Shown: positions 17,400-25,737 of the stretch, one piece after another
Numbering within the stretch: position 1 is the stretch's first letter
Layout of the letters: each line of letters opens with the position of its first letter
Assembly: GCA_965238215.1 (NCBI GenBank)
Contig: OZ250180.1
Span: forward strand, 1,922,001 to 1,986,000
DNA: 64,000 nt
Source of the DNA: JAPULR01 sp965238215
GTDB taxonomy: Bacteria; Chloroflexota; Dehalococcoidia; Lucifugimonadales; GCA-2712585
Direction of reading: 5' to 3'
The notes under the pieces: generated by a model
What the model was told of the DNA's origin: nothing
What the model saw: the letters and a program-made list of their open reading frames with translations, nothing else
Database searches by the model: none
Translations under genes and position numbers: made by a program

Positions 17400-17783
17400 G
17401 GGAGCCTCCCGAGGTCCTGGGTTTGCGTGGCCGGAGACGCGGGCCGAGCCTTAATGCTAGTGTACCAGAAACGGCCCCCACCCGTCATTTCAGTGGGTTG
17501 GGACGAATCGTTTGGGGAAACGAATGGGATTTTGGGGTATTCGTTTCAGGTTTGCCAGGCGTGGAAGGAATTCGATCTAATTATCGAATAAAACGAATGT
17601 TGGTGGTTTCTGAAGCAACTCAGGCGTGGATCTAATTGCTTTTGCGGATTTATTCGTTTCGTTTTTCCTCTGGGAATGGATTGGAGGTTAGCAGGGCGTT
17701 CGAAGGTGTTCATGGGGATAGGTTAGCAGGGGAGGGTGTGATAGGGCAATGGGGAGGATGTCAGTATTGGAGGGTGGCCGAGG
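17400..17783. other. 384-bp intergenic stretch with an inverted repeat
   Basis: No gene seen. GAAACGAAT at 17517-17525 and ATTCGTTTC at 17539-17547 form a 9-bp hairpin with a 13-base loop, and further ATTCGTTTC words occur around 17650. Bases 17705-17765 (GTTAGCAGGGGAGGG, then CAATGGGGA, then GATGTCAG) recur at 41029-41084. It looks like accumulated non-coding repeat DNA. Confidence 0.5.
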
Positions 17784-18242
17784 TTAGTCGTTGCTGATGG
17801 TGACCTTTCCCGTTCTGCCTTTGTAGACCATTGTGAAATGCTGAAGAAAGTCTCTGCCAATGAGAGCGAGGTGGGGCTGGCCGCCAGTACGAAGGTGAAC
17901 GCCGCAGAATTCTCCGTAGACGGTATAGTCCAAGTCTGGTACGTATATCTGGCAGAGATGTACATTTACCTCTTTTGAACCATGCACGCCTGCAACTTCT
18001 CGTCGATTAACTACTGGAAGATTCAACGCCAAGGCGAGAGATGAATCTACACAGCTTGCAAAGGCGCCTGTGTCCACCAATGCAGGAAGTTGTTGACTGG
18101 GTAAGTTCAGCTGGCCTGGACAGGTGGGCCGATATAAAGCATCAAAGCCGATTTGAACGAACAAGGTGGGGCCGTAGGAAACTAGAGTAAGCCTTCCTGG
18201 AAGTCCTCCACTGTCGGGAAACCCAACCTCAGCGGTTGGCAT
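17784..18242 (-). CDS. Retropepsin-like aspartic protease domain protein
   Basis: 152 residues carrying the clan AA motif ALVDTGAFASCVD (about 54-66), with the catalytic Asp in DTG, followed about 70 residues later by the hydrophobic LALIGRDFLQHF segment that completes the retropepsin fold. There is no signal peptide, so it is probably cytoplasmic and acts as a homodimer. Its 5' end overlaps the DUF5678-like gene by 14 bases, implying translational coupling. Bacterial family members often sit in small mobile-looking gene pairs of unknown role. Fold call is good; substrate unknown. Confidence 0.75.
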   Translation of the reverse strand: MPTAEVGFPDSGGLPGRLTLVSYGPTLFVQIGFDALYRPTCPGQLNLPSQQLPALVDTGAFASCVDSSLALALNLPVVNRREVAGVHGSKEVNVHLCQIYVPDLDYTVYGEFCGVHLRTGGQPHLALIGRDFLQHFTMVYKGRTGKVTISND

Positions 18243-18477
18243 TTACGGGTCTGTATAAAATGGAAGCTGGTAGTGTCACTGGCCCGGCGCCGACTTGGCG
18301 AATCAGGTACGGGCCTCGGACAAAGCGCTCTACCGCAACCACCGCGGCGTCCTGGAAGGAATCGTAGGCGCCTATGAATGTCCGGTTGTGGAAGATGACA
18401 TACTTGCCGAAGTAATCGGCTTCTAGTACGTTTCGCATTTCTTCATAGGCTGATATCTGTTGGCTAAGCGTGGTCAT
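18229..18477 (-). CDS. Small DUF5678-like protein paired with the aspartic protease
   Basis: 82 residues with the pattern YEEMRNVLEADYFGKYVIFHN...GAYDSFQDAAVVA...RFVRGPYLIRQVG, which resembles DUF5678: a short soluble alpha/beta domain built around a GKYV-hN core. It overlaps the protease gene by 14 bases and is the first gene of the pair. A leader of about 140 bases separates it from a promoter with a palindrome at 18622-18654. The repeated association of such proteins with retropepsin-like proteases is from memory; function unknown. Confidence 0.65.
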   Translation of the reverse strand: MTTLSQQISAYEEMRNVLEADYFGKYVIFHNRTFIGAYDSFQDAAVVAVERFVRGPYLIRQVGAGPVTLPASILYRPVNANR

Positions 18478-19123
18478 GGTACGCCTCCTATCCCCTATTC
18501 ACACCGAGCAATGGTGTGTAACCCTCCCCGCATCCAAATCAGAAAGCCCCATCCCATTTGCCAGGCTCATGCTAACCAGAAAGGTCAAGAGCCAAGCTCT
18601 CGGAGCAAAGGTCGAACTATAGTTAAATTTAACGATGGTAACTTAACCTGTCAAGTTCAATTTACGACCGCAAGGGCATGGTGTGGCGAAAGTTCAATAC
18701 TCCCTAACTTTACTGCCCAACATTGACGTTTTGCGCTCAAATAAAAAGCAGGGCGCCGAGGGCGTTGTTGGCGCTGGGTTCGGTTTGTCGGGGGGTAGTT
18801 GTCAATGGGCGTGATGATCCTTGGGAATTGCCGGCATTCGTTTCCGAACTTTATTGGAAGTCTCGGTTGGCCGGGTACGTCCTGAAACTGTACCCCTACA
18901 CGTCACTCAAAGCAAATGTTCTTTGTCACAACGAGGCGATGGCGGGCGTAGGGGGATGGGTTCCCGCATCCGCGTGGACAAGAGGGGCGACGAGATTCTT
19001 CGGCTCCGCCCGAAATGCCAGGTTGGGGAGGGGGATGGGTTGTGGTATTAAGGGAGGTTGATATGATGTGCTTGGAATGAAAGGGGGCTGATTAGGATCT
19101 CAGGCGATCGCAATACAAATAAC
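18478..19123. other. 646-bp intergenic stretch between protease pair and TIR-like gene
   Basis: Apart from the promoter at 18622-18654 I see no gene. Bases 18700-19060 are open in more than one frame but have no coding character. Near 18834 there is a GGCATTCGTTTCC word also present at 1988, and near 18953 a GGATGGGTTCCCGC word also present near 41131. Confidence 0.45.
18622..18654 (-). promoter_or_regulatory. Promoter with palindromic operator candidate for the protease pair
   Basis: On the minus strand, TTGACA (18649-18654), a 17-base spacer and TAAATT (18626-18631) form a good sigma-70 promoter. The -10 lies inside a perfect 12-bp palindrome, GTTAAATTTAAC (18622-18633), with half-site-like GTTAAGTTAC nearby in the spacer. 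A repressor dimer bound here would block the promoter. Confidence 0.55.
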
Positions 19124-20188
19124 TTAGAAATCACTCAATCCCTCTAGCAACTTCATCGTGGCTTCCCCACTTAGTTCATCTCCTTGGTAACGGCACTCGT
19201 ATAGTCCTTGTAGGTTTGAGGGAAGCTCTAATCCTTCCTCAACCAGCAAGATGAACTTGTCTCCGTAAAGAGCCATTGCGGCCCCAATCTCGATCAGCAC
19301 ATTCCCGTTTAGTTGTGGGACCTCGTTGCCTTCTTTGTCGTACAGTACATTATCCGTACTCACATTGATTATCGCGGCACGGCACGTCCTCATGTCGCTC
19401 ATTACCTTTTGGGGTACAGGTTTCGCAGAAGTTTCATGCTCCACCGCCACCACGGGTTCAAATTTTCCATATCTAACGATTTTCTTTATCTGGCCCAATA
19501 TCTTCTTGTTCTTCCCATGGGTGATGAAGAAGCGGTTAGTGTTCTGTGCGCTCTCGTTAGTATGAATGGGTGCACCAAGGCTGTTGAGCGACTCCCCATC
19601 ATCGCCTTCATCTTCGGCCTCTTCTGATGGATCTTCCATGAGAACAGGTTCTCCAGAGGCAGTTGGCATATTGAGGAATCCCTGAGCGATATCCAAATCG
19701 AACTCAAAGCGGGTTGGTTGCCCTTTGCGTCCAATTTTAAGCACCCCGAGGTCCGCTCCTTGCGCAAGGTGAAAGAAGCAAAAAGCCTGATTGTTAAGAG
19801 TCGTTTCTGATTCAGCGGATTGTTCTCGAAAGTGCTCATACCAATGCGATGCAACCTCGGTTGCGGTGATGGTGCCCTCGCTACGATGGACAATGCGTTC
19901 AACCAGTGCTTTATACGGATTTACTTCGCCAACGACACTCCGCAACACATCGCTCCGAGACGAGCCAGAATCCCTCACGTACAGGCGCCCTCGTTCCGTG
20001 ATCTTCAGCTTGTCGTTATCGTCTTCGATGAATCCCCAGAACTTCATTGCAGCGAGCTTGCGTCCATCAAGGCGCTTCTTGTCTACGACAGACTTCGCCT
20101 CAGGAAGCGTCGCTCCCGTGGGCTTAGTAGTGAGATATTCGCAGACAGCGGTGACATCGTCAAGAGTTGTACGGATCGGGAGGGACAT
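19124..20188 (-). CDS. TIR-like nucleotide-binding domain protein with N-terminal winged-helix-like region (possible defence effector)
   Basis: 354 residues. The C-terminal 217-354 resembles the predicted nucleotide-binding TIR-like domain (Pfam PF10137, seen in CBASS/Pycsar TIR effectors): it opens RFFITHGKNKK, has a central RAAIINVS strand, then NGNVLIEIGAAMALYGDKF with candidate catalytic E300, and ends ELPSNLQGLYECRY. Residues 1-90 look like a winged helix (AAMKFWGFIEDDNDKLKITERGRLYV) and 91-170 like a second helical domain. An acidic linker (189-200) joins the halves. No cyclase or second effector gene is adjacent. GC is lower than the neighbours. An AAGGAG site precedes the ATG. NADase activity is inference. 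Confidence 0.7.
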   Translation of the reverse strand: MSLPIRTTLDDVTAVCEYLTTKPTGATLPEAKSVVDKKRLDGRKLAAMKFWGFIEDDNDKLKITERGRLYVRDSGSSRSDVLRSVVGEVNPYKALVERIVHRSEGTITATEVASHWYEHFREQSAESETTLNNQAFCFFHLAQGADLGVLKIGRKGQPTRFEFDLDIAQGFLNMPTASGEPVLMEDPSEEAEDEGDDGESLNSLGAPIHTNESAQNTNRFFITHGKNKKILGQIKKIVRYGKFEPVVAVEHETSAKPVPQKVMSDMRTCRAAIINVSTDNVLYDKEGNEVPQLNGNVLIEIGAAMALYGDKFILLVEEGLELPSNLQGLYECRYQGDELSGEATMKLLEGLSDF

Positions 20189-20199
20189 GTCTTACTCCT

Positions 20200-20253
20200 T
20201 TATCCTACGCCTAAGATAAGACGCATTATAAAGGGTGTCGCATAGAAATGCAA
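20200..20253 (-). promoter_or_regulatory. Strong promoter and operator candidate for the TIR-like gene
   Basis: On the minus strand, TTGCAT (20248-20253), a 17-base spacer and a consensus TATAAT (20225-20230). Just downstream, in the short leader before the ribosome site, TTATC (20200-20204 complement) and GATAA (20215-20219) form an imperfect inverted repeat that could bind a repressor. Confidence 0.6.
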
Positions 20254-20307
20254 GAAAGGCTTAAGGATGCAACAGCCCTCAACCTCTGGCCGAGCTAACG
20301 AGCCCGC

Positions 20308-21216
20308 TTAACTCCGGGGGTGGGCCTTCTCGTACTCCTCGCGGAGGTGGTCGTTGGTGAGGTGCGTGTAGATCTGCGTCGTCGTGATGCTCGCGTGGCC
20401 CAGAAGCTCCTGCACGTACCGAAGCGGCGCGCCACCCTGCAGAAGGTGCGTCGCGAAGCTGTGCCGCAGCACGTGGGGCGTTATCTTCTGGTCGATGTTG
20501 GCCCGCTTGGCGCTGTTCTTCATGATGGCCCAAACCCACTGGCGGGTGAGCCGCTCGCCCCGCCGATTCAGGAATATGGCCTTCTCTTTCTTCGACTTGG
20601 CCAGCTTGGTGCGCGACTTCTTCACGTAGGACTTGAGGGCAAAGGTAGCCTCGGGATGAAGGTATGTCATGCGCTCCTTCCCGCCCTTACCCAGCGTTCG
20701 CACGTAGCCTTCCGTGGTGTTCACGTCTTCCAGGTTTAGCGAAATCAACTCCGTTACTCGTAGACCCGTGGCGTAAAGAATCTCTAGTATGGCCCAGTCC
20801 CGCTGACCCTCCGGGGAGCGCTGTTCCTTGGCCCGCTCCAGAAGCCGCGCTACGTCGGCTTGGGAGAGGTGCTTGGGCAGGGTGCGACCCGGCCGGGGCG
20901 TGCTCAGGGACTCGCTGGGGTCTTCTTCAATCATGCCCTCCAGGATCAGGAAGCTGAAGAAGGAGCGGATGGCCGCCACCTTGCGGGCCACGGTGCTGTC
21001 TGCGTAGCCGTTCTTGCCCCGGAGGGCAAACACGTAGTTGGTGAGGTGATTCAGGTCCACTTGCTTCCAGGTGGACTTGCCGTTTACGAAAGGCAGTGTC
21101 TTCTTGGTGTAATCAAAGAACTGGTACAGATCGTTACGGTACGCCTCTAGAGTATTGTGAGAAAACCCTTTCTCTACTACCATATGATTAAGGAACGAAT
21201 CAATAGGTTCTTGCAT
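20308..21216 (-). CDS. Tyrosine recombinase XerD/XerC-like
   Basis: A 302-residue tyrosine recombinase with the N-terminal SAM-like DNA-binding domain (1-105, typical IDSFLNHMVVEKGFSHNTLEAY start) and a complete catalytic set: R153 (TGLRVTEL), a lysine in GKGGKER (177-180), H248 and R251 (PHVLRHSFATHLL), H274 (LLGHASITTT) and Y283. Length and layout match the chromosomal dimer-resolution Xer proteins rather than phage integrases, and no attachment sites or phage genes are near. I cannot tell XerC from XerD from this alone. Confidence 0.9.
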   Translation of the reverse strand: MQEPIDSFLNHMVVEKGFSHNTLEAYRNDLYQFFDYTKKTLPFVNGKSTWKQVDLNHLTNYVFALRGKNGYADSTVARKVAAIRSFFSFLILEGMIEEDPSESLSTPRPGRTLPKHLSQADVARLLERAKEQRSPEGQRDWAILEILYATGLRVTELISLNLEDVNTTEGYVRTLGKGGKERMTYLHPEATFALKSYVKKSRTKLAKSKKEKAIFLNRRGERLTRQWVWAIMKNSAKRANIDQKITPHVLRHSFATHLLQGGAPLRYVQELLGHASITTTQIYTHLTNDHLREEYEKAHPRS

Positions 21217-21346
21217 AGCAATCCTCGTGCTATTATCTAATCGTTGGCCATTTTAACACGTGGATTCTTTTTCTTATTCCGACTTTCCGTGCGGGGTTTG
21301 ACCGGATTGACGAATTGCGACGCTGGGCCATACAATAGGCCAGCCC

Positions 21347-22039
21347 ATGGCAAAAGTCATAGATCTTCACGTTCATACTACCCGAGGCAGCAGCGACAGC
21401 AACCTTTCTCCGGAAGACATGGTGGCGGAATCCAAGCGCCTCGGCGTCCCCGGCCTCTGCATCACTGAACACAACTCCCTGTGGGACCGGCACGAGTTCG
21501 CCGCCTTTGCCCGCAAGCACGATATGCTTCTCATCCGCGGCGTCGAAGTGGATACGGAAATGGGCCATGTGCTTGTTTTTGGCATGGAGGACTATGTTTC
21601 CGGCATCTCGCGCATCGCGGAGCTGCGGCGGGTGGTGGACGAGGCGAAAGGGTTCATGATTACGGCCCACCCCTTCCGCGGCATCCACAGCCCCGGCGGC
21701 TTTCGGAGGCCCTACTTGTACAGGGATGTCTCGGAGATACCCGATACGGTGGAAGAAGCATCTGAGCACGCCGTCTTCGGCTTGGCGGACGCCGTGGAGG
21801 TGGCCAACGGCAACACCATTGATAGCGAGAACGCCTTTGCTCATGGGGTGGCGGAGCGTCTGGGCATGAAGGGTACGGGCGGAAGCGACGCTCACTCCGT
21901 TCACGGCCTGGGCCGCTGCTTCACCGTCTTCGAGGACGACTTGCGGTCCGAGGAGGAGTTTATCGAGGCCCTGCGGCGCGGCAGGTACTACGCGGCCTAT
22001 GGCCTGAGGACCGGCGCCGTCCGGCCATTCCAGGGCTGA
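21347..22039 (+). CDS. PHP-domain phosphoesterase-like protein
   Basis: 230 residues of a stand-alone PHP domain, a metal-dependent phosphoesterase fold. Metal ligands are visible in the DLHVHT motif (H8, H10), in ITEHNSLWD, in MITAHPFRG and in the C-terminal GTGGSDAHSVHGLG. Length is normal for soluble PHP hydrolases such as nucleoside-bisphosphate phosphatases or histidinol phosphatase-like proteins; the substrate cannot be told. It lies 27 bases before the dinG-type gene on the same strand, suggesting cotranscription. Confidence 0.85.
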   Translation: MAKVIDLHVHTTRGSSDSNLSPEDMVAESKRLGVPGLCITEHNSLWDRHEFAAFARKHDMLLIRGVEVDTEMGHVLVFGMEDYVSGISRIAELRRVVDEAKGFMITAHPFRGIHSPGGFRRPYLYRDVSEIPDTVEEASEHAVFGLADAVEVANGNTIDSENAFAHGVAERLGMKGTGGSDAHSVHGLGRCFTVFEDDLRSEEEFIEALRRGRYYAAYGLRTGAVRPFQG

Positions 22040-22066
22040 GACGGACTATAGGATGTTGGCGAAACC

Positions 22067-24847
22067 TTGTTGAACTCACCGTTGAATGCTGATGACCGGG
22101 TCTATGCGGCCATTGACTTGGAGACGACGGGGCTGCACGCCGACCGGCATAAGATAATCGAGGTGGGCGCGGTTAAGTTCCGGGGCGGCGAAGTGCTGGA
22201 CGAGTTCCAGACCTACGTCAACCCCTACACCCCCATTCCGCAATTCCAGCGGAGGCTTACGGGCATCCGGCAGGCGGATGTGGACACCGCGCCGCCCTTC
22301 GCCTCAGTATCGGTGCACCTGGAGGAGTTTCTGGGCGACGTGCCGGTCATCGGGCACAACGTGGCCTTCGACGTCGGGTTTCTGAAAAAGAACGGCTTGC
22401 CCATGGCCAATGTTGCCTACGATACCTGGGACATGGCCTCTGTTCTGCTGCCGGAAGCTTCGGAGTATTCTCTCTCCCTGCTGGCCAAGAGCTTGGGTAT
22501 TGAACCCGATAGCCCGCACCGCGCTTTGGACGATGCTCGCGTCACCCGGTTGGTCTTCCTGGCCCTGCTGGAACGGGCTAAGGAGTTGGACCCCGTAGTG
22601 GCGGAGCGCATCAGGATAATCGCCCGACGCTCGGGCTGGAGTTTCGGCGACCTGGTGGGAAGTGAAGCCCTCTTCCACGCTCCCGGATTCGACGGGTCTG
22701 TGGACTCTAATATGCTGGCCCAGCGCCTCACCAGGCCGGAATCCCTGCCCCGACCGGAAGAGGAACAGACCCTGGACGTGAAACGAGTAGAGGCTATGGC
22801 TTCTGCCGAGGGCCTGCTTTCGAAGTTCTTCCCCGGGTTCGAGTACCGTCCGGAGCAGAAGCAGATGATTTCGGCGGTGACCCGGACCTTCGGAGAGGGC
22901 GGCCATCTGATGGTTGAGGGTGGCACCGGCGTCGGGAAGACGGTGGCGTACCTGCTCCCTGCCATTCTCTTCGCGGTGGCAAATGGCCAGCGGGTAGTGG
23001 TCTCCACCAACACTATCAATCTCCAGGAACAGCTGCTCCAGAAGGACATCCCTGCCCTGGCGGCCGCCCTCGAGAAGGCGGGAGAGATTCCCGAAGGTGG
23101 GCTGCGGGCTGTGAGTCTGAAGGGCCGCGCCAACTACTTCTGCATCCGCCGCTGGACGAACCTTTCCCGCAGCGACAGTCTATCGACAGACGACGCGCGC
23201 CTGCTGAGCAAGTGCCTGGTCTGGCTTCAGAACACCCCCACCGGTGACCGGGGCGAGATGAACTTAGCGGGGCGGGATTGGCAGTCCTGGATCCGGGTTT
23301 CGGCCAGCGACAAGGGCTTCTGTCCAGGCCTCCGCCAGGGCCTATGCTTCCTGCGGGCAGCCCGGGAGCGAGCGGAAGCCGCCCACGTCATAGTGGTCAA
23401 TCATGCCTTGCTTCTTTCAGACCTGGCCAGGGGCGGGGGCCTCATTCCGGAATACAACTACCTGGTTGTAGATGAGGCCCATCACCTGGAAGAGGAGGCC
23501 ACCCGCCAATTCGGCTTCTCAGTGTCCCAGGATTGGCTGGAGGAACATCTGGATGCCATCGCCAGGTACGTGCAGCAGGCGCAGATAATCCTCCGCACCC
23601 AGCGTCTCCCTGCCCAACAGGCCCTCCGATTTCAGGAACTGGCGGCATCGGTGCAGGAATCCGTCTCCGGCCTGCGGGACAAGTGGGAGAACATGTGGAA
23701 TCTGGCGGAAGAGTTCGTGATGAATCACCGCAACGAGTACGATGCGCGTGTGCAGCTGAGAATCAGTCGGAGCGCCCGGACTCAGCCCGGATGGTCAGAC
23801 GTGGAGATTGGCTGGGAGAACTGCGACGGCGCCATACAGCAGTTCCGGGGTAGGGTGGAGGAATTGGCCCGCTACCTGGGTTCCCTGTCCGTTGACGGAT
23901 CGGACCCGTGGGACACCCTTCTTTCCGACCTGGATGGCTGGTTGGAGGATTTGGCGGAGATACGAGAACAGCTGCGCACTGTGGCCAGCGCCGACTTTCA
24001 GGACGAGCGTATCGACTGGCTGAGCCAGGAGCGGGATTCCAACATGGCCTTCAACTCGGCGCCCCTGGACGTCGGCCCTACTCTGCGGTCGGGCCTCTTC
24101 GACCAGAAGGAATGCGTGGTCTTGAGCAGCGCCACGCTCACCGCCCAGGGCAGCTTCGACTTCATTAGGCATCGGTTGGGTCTGGAGGGGGCGGAGGAGC
24201 TGAGGGTGGGTTCGCCCTTCGACTATAAGAAGTCCACCCTACTGGCCGTCCCCGACGATATCCCGCCCCCTAATGCCCGCGGGTATCGCGACGCGCTGGA
24301 GCGGTGCATAGGCCAGATTGTGAGGGGGGCCGGTGGGCACACCATGGCGCTATTCACCTCCCACGCCGCGTTGAGGGCCGCCCGCCAAACACTTATTCGC
24401 ACGGTGGAAGATTCGGGCATTACCGTGCTGGCACAGGGAGTAGACGGCCCGCCCCACCGGTTGATGCGGAGGTTTGCCGAAAATCCCCGCAGCGTCCTGT
24501 TGGGCACCAGCAGCTTCTGGGAGGGCGTTGATCTGCCCAGTGGTGTGATGAAAGCACTCATTCTGGCCCGCTTGCCCTTTAACGTGCCAACTGAGCCCGT
24601 CTTTGCGGCCAGGGGCGAGCAGTACGAGGATTCCTTCCGGCAGTTTGCCGTGCCTCAAGCTGTGCTCCGGTTTCGACAGGGATTCGGCCGGCTCATCCGC
24701 AACGCGCAAGATCGGGGGGCAGTGGTGGTGCTCGACAGGCGGGTTCTCAACCGCTACTACGGCCGGCATTTTCTTGATGCGCTGCCGGAGTGCACGTTGA
24801 ATATCGGCCCGATGGCATCCGTCGTTGAGAGCGTTAACCGGTGGTAA
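22067..24847 (+). CDS. dinG: DinG-family helicase with N-terminal exonuclease domain
   Basis: 926 residues with a TTG start. Residues 10-175 are a DnaQ-like 3'-5' exonuclease: AAIDLETTG (D16/E18 region), HNVAFDVGFL (97-106) and HRALDDARV (151-159). Residues 250-926 form an XPD/DinG-type superfamily 2 helicase: Walker A EGGTGVGKT with K291, the DEAH box at 469-472, and QGFGRLIRNAQDRG near the end. Four cysteines (359, 383, 419, 427) lie where DinG/XPD proteins bind an Fe-S cluster, though spacing would need checking. Exonuclease-fused DinG proteins occur in Firmicutes and relatives, where some act mainly as nucleases. Confidence 0.9.
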   Translation: MLNSPLNADDRVYAAIDLETTGLHADRHKIIEVGAVKFRGGEVLDEFQTYVNPYTPIPQFQRRLTGIRQADVDTAPPFASVSVHLEEFLGDVPVIGHNVAFDVGFLKKNGLPMANVAYDTWDMASVLLPEASEYSLSLLAKSLGIEPDSPHRALDDARVTRLVFLALLERAKELDPVVAERIRIIARRSGWSFGDLVGSEALFHAPGFDGSVDSNMLAQRLTRPESLPRPEEEQTLDVKRVEAMASAEGLLSKFFPGFEYRPEQKQMISAVTRTFGEGGHLMVEGGTGVGKTVAYLLPAILFAVANGQRVVVSTNTINLQEQLLQKDIPALAAALEKAGEIPEGGLRAVSLKGRANYFCIRRWTNLSRSDSLSTDDARLLSKCLVWLQNTPTGDRGEMNLAGRDWQSWIRVSASDKGFCPGLRQGLCFLRAARERAEAAHVIVVNHALLLSDLARGGGLIPEYNYLVVDEAHHLEEEATRQFGFSVSQDWLEEHLDAIARYVQQAQIILRTQRLPAQQALRFQELAASVQESVSGLRDKWENMWNLAEEFVMNHRNEYDARVQLRISRSARTQPGWSDVEIGWENCDGAIQQFRGRVEELARYLGSLSVDGSDPWDTLLSDLDGWLEDLAEIREQLRTVASADFQDERIDWLSQERDSNMAFNSAPLDVGPTLRSGLFDQKECVVLSSATLTAQGSFDFIRHRLGLEGAEELRVGSPFDYKKSTLLAVPDDIPPPNARGYRDALERCIGQIVRGAGGHTMALFTSHAALRAARQTLIRTVEDSGITVLAQGVDGPPHRLMRRFAENPRSVLLGTSSFWEGVDLPSGVMKALILARLPFNVPTEPVFAARGEQYEDSFRQFAVPQAVLRFRQGFGRLIRNAQDRGAVVVLDRRVLNRYYGRHFLDALPECTLNIGPMASVVESVNRW

Positions 24848-25737
24848 AAGCGGGATCTTTCGTCCTGGAAGTGCCGCCGCCCCTGGATTTGGCTGCCACT
24901 CTGGAGAGCGGTCAGGCCCACCGTTGGCAGAAGGACGGCGACGTGTATTGGGGCGTGGTCTATGGCAGCCTGCTGAAGGTCAGGCAGGTTCCGGCAGGGG
25001 TGGAGATTTTTTCTACGCCGGCATCGTCGGCGTCCTTGAAGACGATGTTGGCGAGCTACTTCCGGCTGGATGACGACCTGTCCGCCATCTACGAAGAGAT
25101 AAATCGGGACGACCGCATTGACGCCATGATCCAGCTATACCCCGGGCTGAGGCTACTACGTCAGGAGCCGTGGGAGTGCCTGACGGCCTTCATCTGTTCC
25201 GCCACGTCTAACATTCCGCGGATAGCAGCTAATATGGAGTCAATGGCGGACGCTTTCGGGGAGCCGCGGTCGCTTCAGGGGCGCGTCCGGAGCAGCTTTC
25301 CGCCGGCCCACAAGATAGCTGAGGCGGGAGAGGGCGCTCTTCGAGAGTTGGGCCTGGGGTTTCGCGCCAAGTATCTGGCCAGAGCGGCCATTCAGGTGGC
25401 GGAAGGGGCATTGGACTTGGAGGAGGTGCGGAGGCTGCCATACTGGGAGGCCAGGGCACGGTTGACGGAGCTTTATGGTATCGGAGCAAAGATTGCCGAC
25501 TGCGTGTTGGTGTTTTCGCTGGATAAGCTGGAAGCCTTCCCCATTGATAGATGGGTCAGCAGGGCTGTGCAGGAGTGGTACCTAAACGGGCAGATGATGT
25601 CCTACGACGACATCGTGCACTGGGCCCACGGGTATTTCGGCCAGTATGCGGGGTACGCCCAGCAGTACCTGTTCCACGGGGGTAGGTTGGGCAAGGTGGG
25701 GCGGGCGACCGCGGCCGGACCCAAACTCCGAAGATAG
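24841..25737 (+). CDS. 8-oxoguanine DNA glycosylase/AP lyase, OGG1-like
   Basis: 298 residues, GTG start overlapping the dinG stop by 7 bases. An OGG-N domain (1-130, PPPLDLAATLESGQAHRW) is followed by a helix-hairpin-helix-GPD domain. The catalytic lysine is K217 in ELYGIGAKIADC, and the conserved aspartate is D236 in AFPIDRWV, the same spacing as in OGG1. It should excise 8-oxoguanine by a base-excision/lyase mechanism. From about codon 140 onwards the gene is duplicated in tandem immediately downstream. The full-length copy is the functional candidate. Confidence 0.9.
   Translation: MVKAGSFVLEVPPPLDLAATLESGQAHRWQKDGDVYWGVVYGSLLKVRQVPAGVEIFSTPASSASLKTMLASYFRLDDDLSAIYEEINRDDRIDAMIQLYPGLRLLRQEPWECLTAFICSATSNIPRIAANMESMADAFGEPRSLQGRVRSSFPPAHKIAEAGEGALRELGLGFRAKYLARAAIQVAEGALDLEEVRRLPYWEARARLTELYGIGAKIADCVLVFSLDKLEAFPIDRWVSRAVQEWYLNGQMMSYDDIVHWAHGYFGQYAGYAQQYLFHGGRLGKVGRATAAGPKLRR

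Noticed and set aside
18723..19061. 112-codon frame between the protease pair and TIR-like gene
   Set aside because: No coding character, overlapping alternatives in another frame, and dispersed-repeat words inside it.
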